64,000 nt of DNA from Methylorubrum suomiense (GTDB lineage Bacteria > Pseudomonadota > Alphaproteobacteria > Rhizobiales > Beijerinckiaceae), in the NCBI RefSeq assembly GCF_022179765.1, contig NZ_BPRE01000006.1, positions 276,548 through 340,547 of the forward strand, read 5' to 3'. The translations under genes and the position numbers were made by a program. This document shows positions 28,920 through 40,826 of the stretch, piece after piece (within the stretch, counting starts at the first letter, position 1; each line of letters begins with the position of its first letter). A model generated the notes under the pieces. The model ran no database searches and was not told the DNA's origin. It saw only the letters and a list, made by a program, of their open reading frames with translations.

Positions 28920-30395
28920 TCAATCCGCCTCGGCCAGCATCGCCAGCCGCTTCGGCCCGGCGATGGCGAGATCCGTCAGCGCCGTCGGGTACTGACCGGT
29001 GAAGCAATGGTCGGTGTATTGTGGGCAGGCCTCGTCGCGGGCGTCCTCGCCCATCGCCCGGTAGAGACCGGGGATCGACAGGAAGGCGAGCGAATCGGCG
29101 CCGATATAGCGGCGCATGCCCTCGAGATCGTGGGTCGCGGCGAGCAGCTTCTCGCGCTCGGGCGTGTCGATCCCGTAGAAATCCGGGAAGGTGATCGGCG
29201 GCGAGGCGATGCGGAAATGCACCTCGCGGGCGCCCGCATCCCGCATCATCTTGACGATCTTCACGGAGGTGGTGCCGCGCACGAGGCTGTCGTCGACGAG
29301 CACGATGCGCTTGCCCTCGATCGCCGCGCGGTTGGCGGAATGCTTCATGCGCACGCCGAGTTCGCGCACCGTCTGGGTCGGCTGGATGAAGGTGCGGCCG
29401 ACATAATGGTTGCGGATGATGCCCATCTCGAAGGGCAGGCCGGCCTCCTGGGCGAAGCCGAGCGCCGCCGGCACGCCGGAATCCGGCACCGGCACGACGA
29501 TGTCGGCCTGCGGCGCCGCCTCGCGGGCGAGCTCGCGGCCGATGGCCTTGCGCACGGCGTAGACGCTCTTGCCGTTCACCACCGAATCCGGCCGGGCGAA
29601 GTAGATGTACTCGAAGATGCACGGGCGCATCGGCCGCTTCTCGGCAAAGCGGATCGACTCGATCCCTTCCTCCGAGATCACGATCACCTCGCCGTTCTCC
29701 ACGTCGCGGATGAAGCGGGCGCCGATGATGTCCAGCGCGCAGGTCTCGGAAGTCAGGATGTAGCGCCCGTCGAGTTCGCCGAGAACGAGGGGGCGGATGC
29801 CCATCGGGTCGCGGGCGCCGATCAGCTTCTTGTTGGTCAGCGCGACGATGGCGTAGGCGCCCTCGATCCGCTGCAGCGCGTCGATGAAGCGCTCGACGAT
29901 GCGGGGTTTGCGCGAGCGGGCGGCCAGATGCAGGATCACCTCGGTGTCGGAGGTGGATTGCGTGATGGCGCCGTCCTGCACCAGTTCCCGGCGAATCGAG
30001 AGGGCGTTGGTCAGGTTGCCGTTATGCGCGACGGAGAGCCCGCCGCCGGCGAGTTCGGCGAAGAGCGGCTGGACGTTGCGCAGGATGGTGCCGCCGGTGG
30101 TCGAGTAGCGCACATGGCCGATGGCCGAGCGGCCGGCGAGGCGCTCGATCGTGCCGCGATCGGAGAAATTGTCGCCGACCAGGCCCTGGCGGCGCTCGGA
30201 GTGGAACACGCCGTCGTCGTAGGAGACGATGCCGGCGGCTTCCTGGCCGCGGTGCTGCAGGGCGTGGAGCCCGAGCGCCACGATGGCCGAGGCGTCGTCG
30301 TGCCCGTAGATGCCGAAGACGCCGCATTCCTCGCGAAGCGTGTCGCCGTCGATGTCCCAGTCGTGGGCATCGGCGCTCGCGCTGACTGCTGACAT
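28920..30395 (-). CDS. purF: PurF, amidophosphoribosyltransferase
   Basis: First committed enzyme of purine synthesis: it makes phosphoribosylamine from PRPP using ammonia from glutamine. The 491-residue protein has a short propeptide before the nucleophile Cys in REECGVFGIYGH (about residue 24), which must be exposed by cleavage. An N-terminal glutaminase domain (GHVRYSTTG, AHNGNLTNA) is followed by a PRTase domain with the PRPP loop VLVDDSLVRGTT. The ATG at 30395 has GAGAG upstream; the frame is open to 30443. It lies downstream of cvpA as in many Proteobacteria. Feedback sites for AMP/GMP are expected from the family. Confidence 0.97.
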   Translation of the reverse strand: MSAVSASADAHDWDIDGDTLREECGVFGIYGHDDASAIVALGLHALQHRGQEAAGIVSYDDGVFHSERRQGLVGDNFSDRGTIERLAGRSAIGHVRYSTTGGTILRNVQPLFAELAGGGLSVAHNGNLTNALSIRRELVQDGAITQSTSDTEVILHLAARSRKPRIVERFIDALQRIEGAYAIVALTNKKLIGARDPMGIRPLVLGELDGRYILTSETCALDIIGARFIRDVENGEVIVISEEGIESIRFAEKRPMRPCIFEYIYFARPDSVVNGKSVYAVRKAIGRELAREAAPQADIVVPVPDSGVPAALGFAQEAGLPFEMGIIRNHYVGRTFIQPTQTVRELGVRMKHSANRAAIEGKRIVLVDDSLVRGTTSVKIVKMMRDAGAREVHFRIASPPITFPDFYGIDTPEREKLLAATHDLEGMRRYIGADSLAFLSIPGLYRAMGEDARDEACPQYTDHCFTGQYPTALTDLAIAGPKRLAMLAEAD

Positions 30396-30548
30396 GTCGC
30401 TCTCGAAATCCTGGCGGCGCGGGCGGCTTGCGCGGCCCCGCATCCGGCACGGCGGGAACGGTCGGGACCGGACCGTTCGGGTCCGGGACCGTCGTGAAAC
30501 CGTTACCTATGCGGGGATCGCACCGCAACCAAGAGCCATTCCAGCATA

Positions 30549-31151
30549 TCAGCGTTTCGGCGCAGGCGCCGTCGGGCCCGCATCGCTGCGGCGCTGGGCC
30601 GGCAGATCGGTCTCGGGCGGGGGCTCCTCGGCGGGGGCATCCTTGGGTTTGCGCAGCTGCTTCAGGAAGCCTTCCGGATTGTCGGGAAGCTGCGCCACCA
30701 GCGCCTCACCCGAGCTCTCGAGCAACGGCTTGCTCTTCGCCTGGGCGGCCCAATCGGGCACCTTGCCCTGGACGAGCCAGGCCAGGAACACCCAGCCGAT
30801 CACGCAGATCAGGAAGCCCCGGCCCGCCCCGAAGACGAAGCCGAGCGAGCGGTCGACCGCGCCGATGCGCGAATCGAGCACGAGATCGGACACCTTCACG
30901 GTGACCAGGGAGACGACGATCAGGGTGCCGATGAAGATCGCGCCGATCGAGGCGACGAGCGCCACGGTGTCGCTGGAGACGTGCTGCTTGACGGTCGGCA
31001 GCAGCATCGGATGCAATGTCCAGGCAAGGGCGGCCGCCGCCACCCAGGCGATGATGGCGAGTACCTCGCGGGTCACGCCGCGCACGGCGGCGAGCAGCGC
31101 GGATACCAGCACGATGCCGAGCACCACGAGGTCGAGGACGGAGAACGGCAT
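30549..31151 (-). CDS. cvpA: CvpA family membrane protein
   Basis: A 200-residue inner-membrane protein with four hydrophobic segments within residues 1-125 and a Pro/Ala-rich cytoplasmic-looking tail. The start MPFSVLDLVVLGIVLVSAL and the motif RGVTREVLAIIAW are typical of CvpA, originally linked to colicin V production and found next to purF. Its biochemical function is unknown; it affects envelope integrity in several species. A 153-base gap separates it from purF. Confidence 0.92.
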   Translation of the reverse strand: MPFSVLDLVVLGIVLVSALLAAVRGVTREVLAIIAWVAAAALAWTLHPMLLPTVKQHVSSDTVALVASIGAIFIGTLIVVSLVTVKVSDLVLDSRIGAVDRSLGFVFGAGRGFLICVIGWVFLAWLVQGKVPDWAAQAKSKPLLESSGEALVAQLPDNPEGFLKQLRKPKDAPAEEPPPETDLPAQRRSDAGPTAPAPKR

Positions 31152-31302
31152 CTGTGGATACGCTGGTCCGGGGCGGAAGACGAAGGCACGGCCGCGACGG
31201 CTCCCCCGGACCGCGCGCCCTCAGTCGTTTGTACCGATATACCCCGGCCGCACACGGTCGTCACCTTCGCTCCGGGTGCCCTCGCGCGGGGATCGCTAGG
31301 AC

Positions 31303-31998
31303 GTGGATCTTCCCTCCGCCCCGCCCGTCACCCCGCCCCGTTTCCTGGTGCCGATCGCCGGTCTGTTCAGCGGGGTCCTGATCATCTCGCTGATCCTGGC
31401 GGGCAAGATCGCCGAAATCGGCGGTGTCACCTTCACGGCGGCCGTGATCGTCTTCCCGCTCTCCTACCTGTTCGGCGACGTCCTGACCGAGGTCTACGGC
31501 TACGCGAGCGCCCGCAAGGTCGTCTGGGCGGGCTTTGCCGTGCAGGTGATCTGGATCGTCAGCTACGGGATCGCCGCGGCCCTGCCGCCGGCGCCGTTCT
31601 GGACGCATCAGCAGGCCTTCGAGACGATCCTGGGTGCGACGCCGCGCCTCGCACTCGCTGGCATGGGCGCCTACCTCGTCGGCGAATTCCTCAACGCCTA
31701 CGTGCTGGCCCGCCTCAAGCTGGCGCTGGCGGGCCGCTTCGTGGCTTTTCGTCTCATCGCCTCGACGGTGGTGGGACAGGCGGTCGATTCGGCCCTGTTC
31801 CTGACCTTGGCCTTCGCCGGCACCCTGCCTCCCGCCGAGCTGGTGCGGCTCGGGGTCTCGGTCTGGCTGCTCAAGGTCGGTTGGGAGATCCTGGCGCTGC
31901 CGCTCAGCCTGCCGCTGATCGCCTGGCTCAAACGGGAGGAGGGCCTCGACGCCGACGACCGGGGGACGGATTTCAACCCGTTCCGGCTGCGCGCGTGA
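31303..31998 (+). CDS. yhhQ: YhhQ-type queuosine precursor transporter
   Basis: A 231-residue inner-membrane protein with about six hydrophobic segments, of the VUT/ECF-like family to which E. coli YhhQ belongs. Diagnostic strings are FPLSYLFGDVLTEVYGY and the middle ASTVVGQAVDSALF. YhhQ takes up preQ0/preQ1 for tRNA queuosine modification. The start codon is GTG, with TAGGA close upstream. I looked for a preQ1 riboswitch in the 150-base leader and did not see one. It is one of two plus-strand genes that split cvpA from radA. Confidence 0.9.
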   Translation: MDLPSAPPVTPPRFLVPIAGLFSGVLIISLILAGKIAEIGGVTFTAAVIVFPLSYLFGDVLTEVYGYASARKVVWAGFAVQVIWIVSYGIAAALPPAPFWTHQQAFETILGATPRLALAGMGAYLVGEFLNAYVLARLKLALAGRFVAFRLIASTVVGQAVDSALFLTLAFAGTLPPAELVRLGVSVWLLKVGWEILALPLSLPLIAWLKREEGLDADDRGTDFNPFRLRA

Positions 31999-32021
31999 CG
32001 AGGCCGCGCGCCGTTCCGGTC

Positions 32022-32078
32022 CTGGAGCATCGGCCTTTTGCCGGAAGCCGGCTCTCACCTTTCGGGCCGATCCTCCAG
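32022..32078. repeat. Dispersed palindromic element, family B
   Basis: Outer 14-base arms CTGGAGCATCGGCC and GGCCGATCCTCCAG pair with one mismatch, around an inner CCGG...CTTTCGGG core. A second copy in the same orientation lies at 38766-38810. The pattern (GCATCGG ... CTTTCGGGCCGATGC) is the kind of small Rhizobiales palindrome found scattered through these genomes. It follows the yhhQ stop codon. Confidence 0.8.
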
Positions 32079-32123
32079 GCCGTTCCCGTGATAACCCGGT
32101 CTCTCCGCGATCATGGGGCGACG

Positions 32124-33578
32124 ATGCCGATTTCGAACGACACCCTCCGAACCGGTCCCGGGTTCTCGCTCCGCGGATGGCGCGGCCTCGGCCCTGCCGC
32201 GCTGGCCTTGTCGCTCGCATCGCTTCCGCTGCGCGCGGAACCGTTCAGGCCCGTGCCGCGGGGCGACGGCGCCCCCCTCGAGGTGCTCGACGGTCCCATC
32301 CCCGGCCGGATCCGCGACGGCCTCGCGATCCTGACGCCGGGGGGCATCGTGATGTCGAAAGGCCTGTCGCCCTTCGACGCGTCGATGGCCGGCATCAAGA
32401 ATCCCGACGCCATCATGCTCGGCGTCGGCAACCGGATCTCGTTCTGCCCGGCCCTGTCCTGCATCCGGGGGCCGGCCGACGGGCGGATCGATCCGGCCTT
32501 CTTCGATCACCAGCGCACCTCCCTGCTGATCTCGGCCCGGACGAAGCTCGACAATGCCGCCGAGGAGCAGACCCTCGCGGTCACGACAACGATCGGCACC
32601 GGCCGGCAGAAGGCCTGGGCTGCCAGAACGCCGTTCGGCCTCGGCGACAACGTCTCGAACGGCAACGCCACCTACCGGGTCGTCCAGGCCGGAACCTCGG
32701 GACCCCGGAATCCGCTGCCCCCGTCGCGTCCCGCCTCGGCGCCGTTCACGGTCACCGACGGATCGGTCACGTGGCTCTGGATCAACGATGCGCACATCGC
32801 CGCGAAGGTGGGCAGCTACTTCGAGACCGAGGTGGTCGAGGGGGCGGGCGCTGCCTGGAACGCGGCGTTCAACTATCACCTGCTCACGCCGCCGATCGTG
32901 GGCGGATTCTATCCCAACGTGGAGTTCGATTACGGCAACGATTCCGGCCGCGACTGTCCGCTCGGCATCGATTGCACCAACCTGCGGGTGGCCGCGAGCG
33001 GCAAGTCCATCACGACGAACCTCGCCATCGTCGGCAACGAGACGGCGGCGAACGGGTATTCGACCCTCTGGGGAATGCGCCTGAACGGGGACGGGCTCGC
33101 CTCGCAATCGGCCATCGAGGTCGACGCGGCCTCGCCCGTCGGGATCGGCTTCGGCCTGTCCGGGCTGGGGGGACAGTCGCACGCGATCGCGACCATTCAG
33201 GACAGCTCCACGGGTCCCGTTTCCTACCTCGTCTCCGGCGCCCACACGACGGCGAGCTTCCTCGACGATTCGTCCGCCCCGGTCTCGCTCAGCATCGGTG
33301 GCGCGAAGTCGGTGGCCGGCATCCGCGAAGGCTCGCGGAGCCCGACCGGCATCGCCCTGCAGGGCAGCTACGGCGTGGCGCAGATCAGCGGGAACGGCTG
33401 GTCGGTCGATCCGCGCGGGCGCATCACCACCCGGGGCGGCGTGGTGGAGAGCGCGCCCGCAACACCCGCCAGCAGCGCGGCTCCCTGCACCGTCGGCGAG
33501 CGCGCCTGGGACGCGCAATTCGAGTATCGCTGCGTGGCGGCCAACCGGTGGAAGCGGGCGGCCCTGCAGGATTTCTGA
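32124..33578 (+). CDS. Secreted protein with phage-tail-like C-terminal domain
   Basis: A 484-residue protein with a signal peptide (about residues 17-38, ALALSLASLPLRAEP). The middle is rich in Gly, Ser, Thr and Ala with repetitive beta-type strings (NGNATYRVVQAGTSG, TVTDGSVTWLWIND, SGLGGQSHAIATIQDSS), as in tail-fibre or beta-helix proteins. The C-terminal 30 residues contain APCTVGERAWDAQF and YRCVAANRWKRAAL, two cysteines around a Trp-Lys-Arg end. This resembles a module I associate with the C-termini of phage tail and pectate-lyase-like proteins. The function is unknown. It lies, with yhhQ, in the plus-strand insertion inside a conserved minus-strand block, next to a family B palindrome, which suggests acquisition. 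Confidence 0.75.
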   Translation: MPISNDTLRTGPGFSLRGWRGLGPAALALSLASLPLRAEPFRPVPRGDGAPLEVLDGPIPGRIRDGLAILTPGGIVMSKGLSPFDASMAGIKNPDAIMLGVGNRISFCPALSCIRGPADGRIDPAFFDHQRTSLLISARTKLDNAAEEQTLAVTTTIGTGRQKAWAARTPFGLGDNVSNGNATYRVVQAGTSGPRNPLPPSRPASAPFTVTDGSVTWLWINDAHIAAKVGSYFETEVVEGAGAAWNAAFNYHLLTPPIVGGFYPNVEFDYGNDSGRDCPLGIDCTNLRVAASGKSITTNLAIVGNETAANGYSTLWGMRLNGDGLASQSAIEVDAASPVGIGFGLSGLGGQSHAIATIQDSSTGPVSYLVSGAHTTASFLDDSSAPVSLSIGGAKSVAGIREGSRSPTGIALQGSYGVAQISGNGWSVDPRGRITTRGGVVESAPATPASSAAPCTVGERAWDAQFEYRCVAANRWKRAALQDF

Positions 33579-33597
33579 TCCGCGGGCGCCCCGCCCC

Positions 33598-35028
<1,431 letters not shown>

Positions 35029-35071
35029 ACGGGGCTCGAGGCAGGGGGCGCGCCGGATCTCCCACCCATTC

Positions 35072-35187
35072 CCCCTCATCCTGAGGTGCCGCGTAGCGGC
35101 CTCGAAGGAGAGCTCCCGTTCGCGCGCGATCCCTGGAGCCCTCCTTCGAGGCTCAGCCTTCGGCCGAGCACCTCAGGACGAGGGGGT
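35072..35187. repeat. Dispersed palindromic repeat, family A (full copy)
   Basis: A roughly 116-base element with left end CCCTCATCCTGAGGTGCCGC and right end CACCTCAGGACGAGGGGG. Interior GCCTCGAAGGAG...CTCCTTCGAGGC forms a second nested inverted repeat, giving a long hairpin. It fills the gap between alr and radA, so it would be present as structured RNA if the genes are co-transcribed. Confidence 0.88.
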
Positions 35188-35203
35188 GGGTGGGAGAGAT
35201 CGA

Positions 35204-36289
35204 TCACTCTACATAATTACGAACATAACGAGAACCCAGCCCGGTCAGGATCTCGTAGCCGATCGTGCCCGCCGTCTGTCCGACCGTATCGATGTCGAGC
35301 CGATCGCCGATCAGCGTCGCCGTGCCGCCCCGGCGGGCGGCGGGCGCGTCGGTGACGTCGAGGATGATCAGATCCATCGAGATCAAGCCGAGGATCGGGC
35401 AGGGCACGCCGCCGACGAGCGCACGGCCCCGGCCGCTCGCCGCGCGGGGATAGCCGTCGGCGTAGCCGAGGGAGAGGGTGGCGAGGCGGCGCGGGCCGGG
35501 GGCGGTCCAGCGGGCATTGTAGCCGCAGGTCTCGCCGGCCTCGACATGGCGGATCTGGAGGATCGTCGCCTCCAGCCGCACCACGGGCCGCATCGGGTTC
35601 GGACGGCCCGGCTCCGGATTGCCGCCGAACAGGGCATAGCCCGGGCGCAGCAGGTCGTAGCGCGTATCGCCCGCGAGCCAGGTGCCCGACGAGTTGGCGA
35701 GCGAGGCGCGCGCACTCGGGAATGCCGCACGAAGACGAGCGAAGTCGGCGGCCTGCCGGACGTTGATCGGGTCGGCGGGACACTCGGCACTGACGAGGTG
35801 GCTCATCACGAGGTCGATGCCGGCTTGGCCGATCACCGGATCGCCCGCGAGCTCCAGCGCCTGCGCCACGGACAATCCGAGCCGGTTCATGCCGGTATCG
35901 ACGTGGAGCGCCGCCGGAAGGCGCCCGTCCGAGACGGCGGCCCATTCGGCCAGTTCCTCCCGGTCGCCGAGAACCGGGCGCAGGGCGTGCCCGGCGAAGG
36001 CCGCCCCCGCGCCGGGGGGCAGACCGTTGAGGACGTAGATCGCCGCCTCCGGCAGGAGCTTTCGCGCGGCGATCCCCTCGGACAGGTGGGCGACGAAGAC
36101 GGTGCGGCAGCCGGCCCTGGCCAAAGCGGGGGCGACCGCCGCCAGGCCGCAGCCATAGGCATCGGCCTTCACCACGGCGCCGCACTCGGCGTGCGGGGCC
36201 CGGGCTGCCAGCGCGCGCCAGTTCGCGACCAACGCCGCGAGATCGACCGTCAGGCGCGCGCCGTGACCGGGGGACAGGTCCGAGGCGAT
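35204..36289 (-). CDS. alr: Alr, alanine racemase, with no ordinary start codon at the expected place
   Basis: PLP enzyme that makes D-alanine for peptidoglycan. Lys of AVVKADAYGCG binds PLP, and the catalytic Tyr is in CGYNARWTAPG. GYADGYPRAASGRG and the C-terminal barrel are intact. The family-like sequence begins ASDLSPGHGARLTVDLAALV, but no ATG, GTG or TTG lies directly before it. The frame reads GGGGAGG-CC-TAA-TC-ATC, where TAA stops the upstream gene. Two consecutive ATC codons (36292 and 36289) fall four and seven bases after the GGGGAGG. I set the start at the second ATC for its spacing. Alternatives are a GTG at 36361 overlapping the upstream gene, a TTG at 36232, or a sequencing error of an original TAATG overlap. 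Confidence 0.93.
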   Translation of the reverse strand: MASDLSPGHGARLTVDLAALVANWRALAARAPHAECGAVVKADAYGCGLAAVAPALARAGCRTVFVAHLSEGIAARKLLPEAAIYVLNGLPPGAGAAFAGHALRPVLGDREELAEWAAVSDGRLPAALHVDTGMNRLGLSVAQALELAGDPVIGQAGIDLVMSHLVSAECPADPINVRQAADFARLRAAFPSARASLANSSGTWLAGDTRYDLLRPGYALFGGNPEPGRPNPMRPVVRLEATILQIRHVEAGETCGYNARWTAPGPRRLATLSLGYADGYPRAASGRGRALVGGVPCPILGLISMDLIILDVTDAPAARRGGTATLIGDRLDIDTVGQTAGTIGYEILTGLGSRYVRNYVE

Positions 36290-36291
36290 GA

Positions 36292-37139
36292 TTAGGCCTC
36301 CCCGCCCGGGAGCGGCCAGGGCACTGGCCGAGTCATGACGACATCGAAAGTGTAGGGGCACTCGGCGGGGAAGATGCTCTCGTCGAGGCCGGTCTCTCCG
36401 GCCGCATCGATGCGGGCACGACGATACGCCTTGGCAACGGCACCGGGCACCCTGCGGGAGAGACTCGGATGGCGCTCCAGAACGTCCTCGATGTCGAGAC
36501 GGCCATTGCGAATCGATAGATGCCAGCTCCTGCTGCGCCGCTCCGGCTGATACTCCCACTTCAGAAGATGCATCAGCGTGATCCGCAGCGCGCTCTCCAT
36601 TCGGTTGTAGATCGCGCCGCCCAAGTCCTCGATCTCCTCGGCCAGATTGAGCGCGTCGAGGGCGGAGAACTGCCCGCGCCGCAGGGCGAGGGCCTGCTCG
36701 TAGGCCCAGGCATAGAGATCCCGGTCAAGATGATCGGAACCCGAACGGGCGTGAGCAGCCTCGGCGAGCCGACGCGCGAGGGGCTCTGCGAACGCCGAAG
36801 AAGGAGCCTCTGAAGCAAGTGCGATGAGATAGCGATTGGCTGGACCACCGTCCGGCGCGACATCGCTGACCTTTGGCAAGACCGACACGGGCGAGACGGG
36901 GCGCCCCTCTTCAAGGAGGCGGCCCACAACCTCGAACACGCCGCGATGAAGGTTCTGGGTCCAATCCTCGTCGCGCAGGATCGCCGCGATCCGACCATGG
37001 GTCGTCGGATCGGCCAGCATCAGGCCCACAAGCAACCGCTCGGCCTCGAAAACCTCGTTGAGCGTCGGCGGCGCGGGCGGGCGCGCCTGCGTTGCGAGAG
37101 CCACGGGCTGCTCCGATCGATCAGGACCGAATGATCCTA

Positions 37140-37143
<4 letters not shown>
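36292..37143 (-). CDS. DnaB N-terminal-like domain fused to DUF29, coupled to dnaB
   Basis: A 283-residue protein of two domains. Residues about 33-125 look like a complete DnaB/DnaG-interacting N-terminal domain: EAERLLVGLML, ILRDEDW, HRGVFEVVGRLLEEGRPVSP and a later SEAPSSAFAEPLARRL segment parallel the neighbouring DnaB. Residues about 139-270 match DUF29: YAWAYEQALALRRGQF, NLAEEIEDLG, LMHLLKWEYQPERRSRSW, and an ETGL...FPAECPYTF end. There is no helicase ATPase domain. The GTG start overlaps the dnaB stop codon (GTGA), and its own stop abuts alr, so all three are likely translated from one message. A role in modulating DnaB hexamers or primase contact is a guess; DUF29 has no known function. 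Confidence 0.85.
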
Positions 37144-38627
<1,484 letters not shown>

Positions 38628-38765
38628 GGCGTCTCACGCTCCGTTGCCGCGGCCGCGATCGGCCGCTGGTTTCCATGCCCGCCGGACCATGCGCCGGGGT
38701 GGTGAATTTTTCTTGAGAATCATCTCGGATCTCGGATCCAAGACGATTCTCTCGATCTCTGTGCC

Positions 38766-38810
38766 GCATCGGCCTGTCCGAAAGCCGGTCCCCACCTTTC
38801 GGGCCGATGC
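38766..38810. repeat. Dispersed palindromic element, family B
   Basis: Perfect 9-base outer arms GCATCGGCC / GGCCGATGC with an inner CGAAAG / CTTTCG stem. It is the same element, in the same orientation, as 32022-32078. Confidence 0.82.
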
Positions 38811-38982
38811 TCTAAGCCACCGCCTGCGAGACGACTGCAGCACACGTGCCACGGTCCCTCAAACGCACGACGCCCGCGGCTCCCGGTGAGGGAATCGCGG
38901 GCGCCATGCTGGAACGAATTGAGAACAAGTCAACGCCGAAGCCCGGCGCATCCCCGTTCTCCACCGCCGAACGCATCGGTTT

Positions 38983-39059
38983 CGAAAGGACAGGTCCTTT
39001 CGTGGGTTCAGGTCAGAACCCTGGCTTGAAGGGGGACCGGGGCTCCGCCCCGATCCCCC
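38983..39059. terminator. Paired hairpins downstream of rplI
   Basis: A perfect 9-base hairpin (CGAAAGGAC-AG-GTCCTTTCG, 38983-39002) and a nested G/C hairpin (39031-39059) lie 30-110 bases beyond the rplI stop codon on its downstream side. Neither has a strict T-run, so termination is inferred from position. The region also looks like another dispersed repeat. Confidence 0.5.
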
Positions 39060-39091
39060 GCCAAAGGAATGATCCTTCTGGAAACCCGAAC

Positions 39092-39664
39092 TTAGCCGCG
39101 GTCGTCGGCGCCTTCGCCGGCATCGGCGAGGGCCTGGCCGACTTCGAGGCCGAGATCGTCGAGGTTGAACTGCTCGCGCTCGGTGACCGACTCGCCGCGG
39201 GCCTGACGCTCGGCCTCTTCCGGCGAACGGGCGACGTTGACGGTGACGTTCACCTCGACCTCGGGGTGCAGCGTGACCGGCACGGTATGCAGGCCCAGGG
39301 TCTTGATCGGCTGGTTGAGCACGAACTGGCCGCGCTCGACCGAGAAGCCCTCCTTGGTGACGACATCGGCGAGATCGCGGGTCGAGACCGAGCCGTAGAG
39401 CACGCCGGTCTCGCCGGACTGGCGGATCAGCACGAAGCTCTGGCCATCGAGCTTCTCGGCGACGGTCTGGGCCTCGTTGCGACGCTCGAGGTTGCGGGCC
39501 TCGAGCTGGGCGCGCTGGGTCTCGAAGTGCTTCTTGTTGTTCTCGGTCGCGCGCAGGGCCTTGCCGCGGGCGAGCAGGAAGTTGCGGGCGTAGCCGGGAC
39601 GCACGTTCACGGTCTCGCCCATCTGGCCGAGCTTGGCGACGCGTTCGAGCAGGATGACTTCCAT
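39092..39664 (-). CDS. rplI: Ribosomal protein bL9
   Basis: Large-subunit protein of 190 residues. The N-terminal rRNA-binding domain is [21 protein letters not shown] followed by [14 protein letters not shown], a long central helix follows, and the C-terminal domain is present. The acidic tail (EGADDRG) extends the usual 150 residues, as is common in alphaproteobacteria. AAGGAGAAG precedes the ATG. It is the last gene of the rpsF-rpsR-DUF2232-rplI run. Confidence 0.98.
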   Translation of the reverse strand: MEVILLERVAKLGQMGETVNVRPGYARNFLLARGKALRATENNKKHFETQRAQLEARNLERRNEAQTVAEKLDGQSFVLIRQSGETGVLYGSVSTRDLADVVTKEGFSVERGQFVLNQPIKTLGLHTVPVTLHPEVEVNVTVNVARSPEEAERQARGESVTEREQFNLDDLGLEVGQALADAGEGADDRG

Positions 39665-39700
39665 CTGACTTCTCCTTGAGTGGGTTGGAAGCTGGGGGTC

Positions 39701-40723
39701 TCAGGCGCCGCTGCGGGGTTGCGGGCGGCGCCGGTCGAGGGCGGTGTCGGCGATGCCGAACAGGACGAGCGCCAGCATGGCGATGCCCTGGGTCAGCAGC
39801 AGCACGACGTAGAGGCCGATCAGCAGGCCGAGCCGGCCCGGCCGGCCGCGGCTGCGATCGTGAAAGGCGGCGAGCCCTTGGAGGGCGAAGGCGGCGGAGA
39901 GCGCGCCGATCAGGGCGATGCCGAGCACGCCGACGAAGCCCGGCGCCAGCGACAGCGCCAGGGCGCCGACGAGGACGAGAAGCACGCTTCGCGGCATCGC
40001 GGTCGCAGGGATGTCCGGCCAGGGGCGGGGCAGGCGCCCGGAGATCTGGACGATGCGGGCAGCGGCCCAGAGGTAGAAAGTGAAGAGCACCGCGAGGCCC
40101 TGCGCGGCCAGGGCCGGGGCGAGGGTGGCCAGCGCGTCGGCGACCTCGCCGGCGAGATCGTCCGCGGCGGGCGGCGCGGCGTCCGGCGCCTCGGTTTTCG
40201 GCGCGTCCGACTTCGCGGCATCCCCTTCCGCGGCGTGGCCCTGGGCGGGCGGCGGAAGGCGCCCGCGCTGAACCTGCACCTGCACGACCCGCCGGCTCAT
40301 CTGCCCGATCTGGGTACGGAAGGTGTCGTAATCGGGCGAGGCGATGACCGCGATGGCCACGAAGGCGAGGGCGGCGGTACCCGCGACCCAGGCCAGCAGG
40401 CGGCCGGTCGGATACCATTCGAGGGTGCCGTCCCGTCCCGGCCGGCCGAGCATCGCCAGATAGGCGAGCCACCAGGCGGGGATCGCCAGATAGGCCGCGA
40501 AGGCCAGCCCGAGATAAGGAGAGACGATGAGGGCGAGCGCGACGGCGCCGCTCGCCACGGCGGCGAGCCCGGCCCGATGGCTCCAGCCCAGGCCGACGAT
40601 CAGGATCGGCAGGGGGGCGAGCAGGTAGAGAAGGATGGCGAGCGCGCTGGCCTTCAGGAGGAGGCCGAACAGGAGCGCGGCCACGAGGCCGGCGCCGACG
40701 CCGATACCGATGTCCTTGCCCAT
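39701..40723 (-). CDS. DUF2232 membrane protein
   Basis: A 340-residue inner-membrane protein with about eight hydrophobic segments and a hydrophilic Ala/Pro/Asp-rich loop (about residues 160-195) between the two halves. It matches DUF2232, whose gene regularly sits between rpsR and rplI in alphaproteobacteria; a YybS-like family in Gram-positives occupies the same spot. The function is unknown. The ATG at 40723 (MGKDIGIGVGAG) begins at the first membrane segment; a TTG ten codons earlier is possible. Confidence 0.88.
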   Translation of the reverse strand: MGKDIGIGVGAGLVAALLFGLLLKASALAILLYLLAPLPILIVGLGWSHRAGLAAVASGAVALALIVSPYLGLAFAAYLAIPAWWLAYLAMLGRPGRDGTLEWYPTGRLLAWVAGTAALAFVAIAVIASPDYDTFRTQIGQMSRRVVQVQVQRGRLPPPAQGHAAEGDAAKSDAPKTEAPDAAPPAADDLAGEVADALATLAPALAAQGLAVLFTFYLWAAARIVQISGRLPRPWPDIPATAMPRSVLLVLVGALALSLAPGFVGVLGIALIGALSAAFALQGLAAFHDRSRGRPGRLGLLIGLYVVLLLTQGIAMLALVLFGIADTALDRRRPQPRSGA

Positions 40724-40826
40724 CAAAACCAGTCCGCTGTCCCGCTGCGTCAAGCAGGGTTAGAGGCGCATTCCGGCGCCCCAACGATCGGACGGCCCGC
40801 CAATCGGGTCGCCCTCACGAGATCGA

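Larger units (their letters stand above)
38628..39091. other. Intergenic region rich in palindromes between rplI and dnaB
   Basis: About 464 bases without a convincing gene. It holds a family B palindrome (38766-38810), a perfect hairpin CGAAAGGAC/GTCCTTTCG (38983-39002) and a nested G/C hairpin GGGGGA...GGGGC/GCCCC...TCCCCC (39031-39059). These probably end the ribosomal protein transcript. The dnaB promoter should lie in the left part, where a GC-poor stretch (38705-38765) occurs, but I could not define it. Confidence 0.6.

Noticed and set aside
31160..31302. preQ1 riboswitch before the queuosine-precursor transporter
   Set aside because: I could not find the conserved loop and the A-rich/CUA elements of known preQ1 classes in the leader.
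36292..36361. GTG at 36361 as the alr start
   Set aside because: It would overlap the upstream gene by about 70 bases, lacks a well-spaced ribosome site, and adds residues unlike the family; retained only as an alternative.
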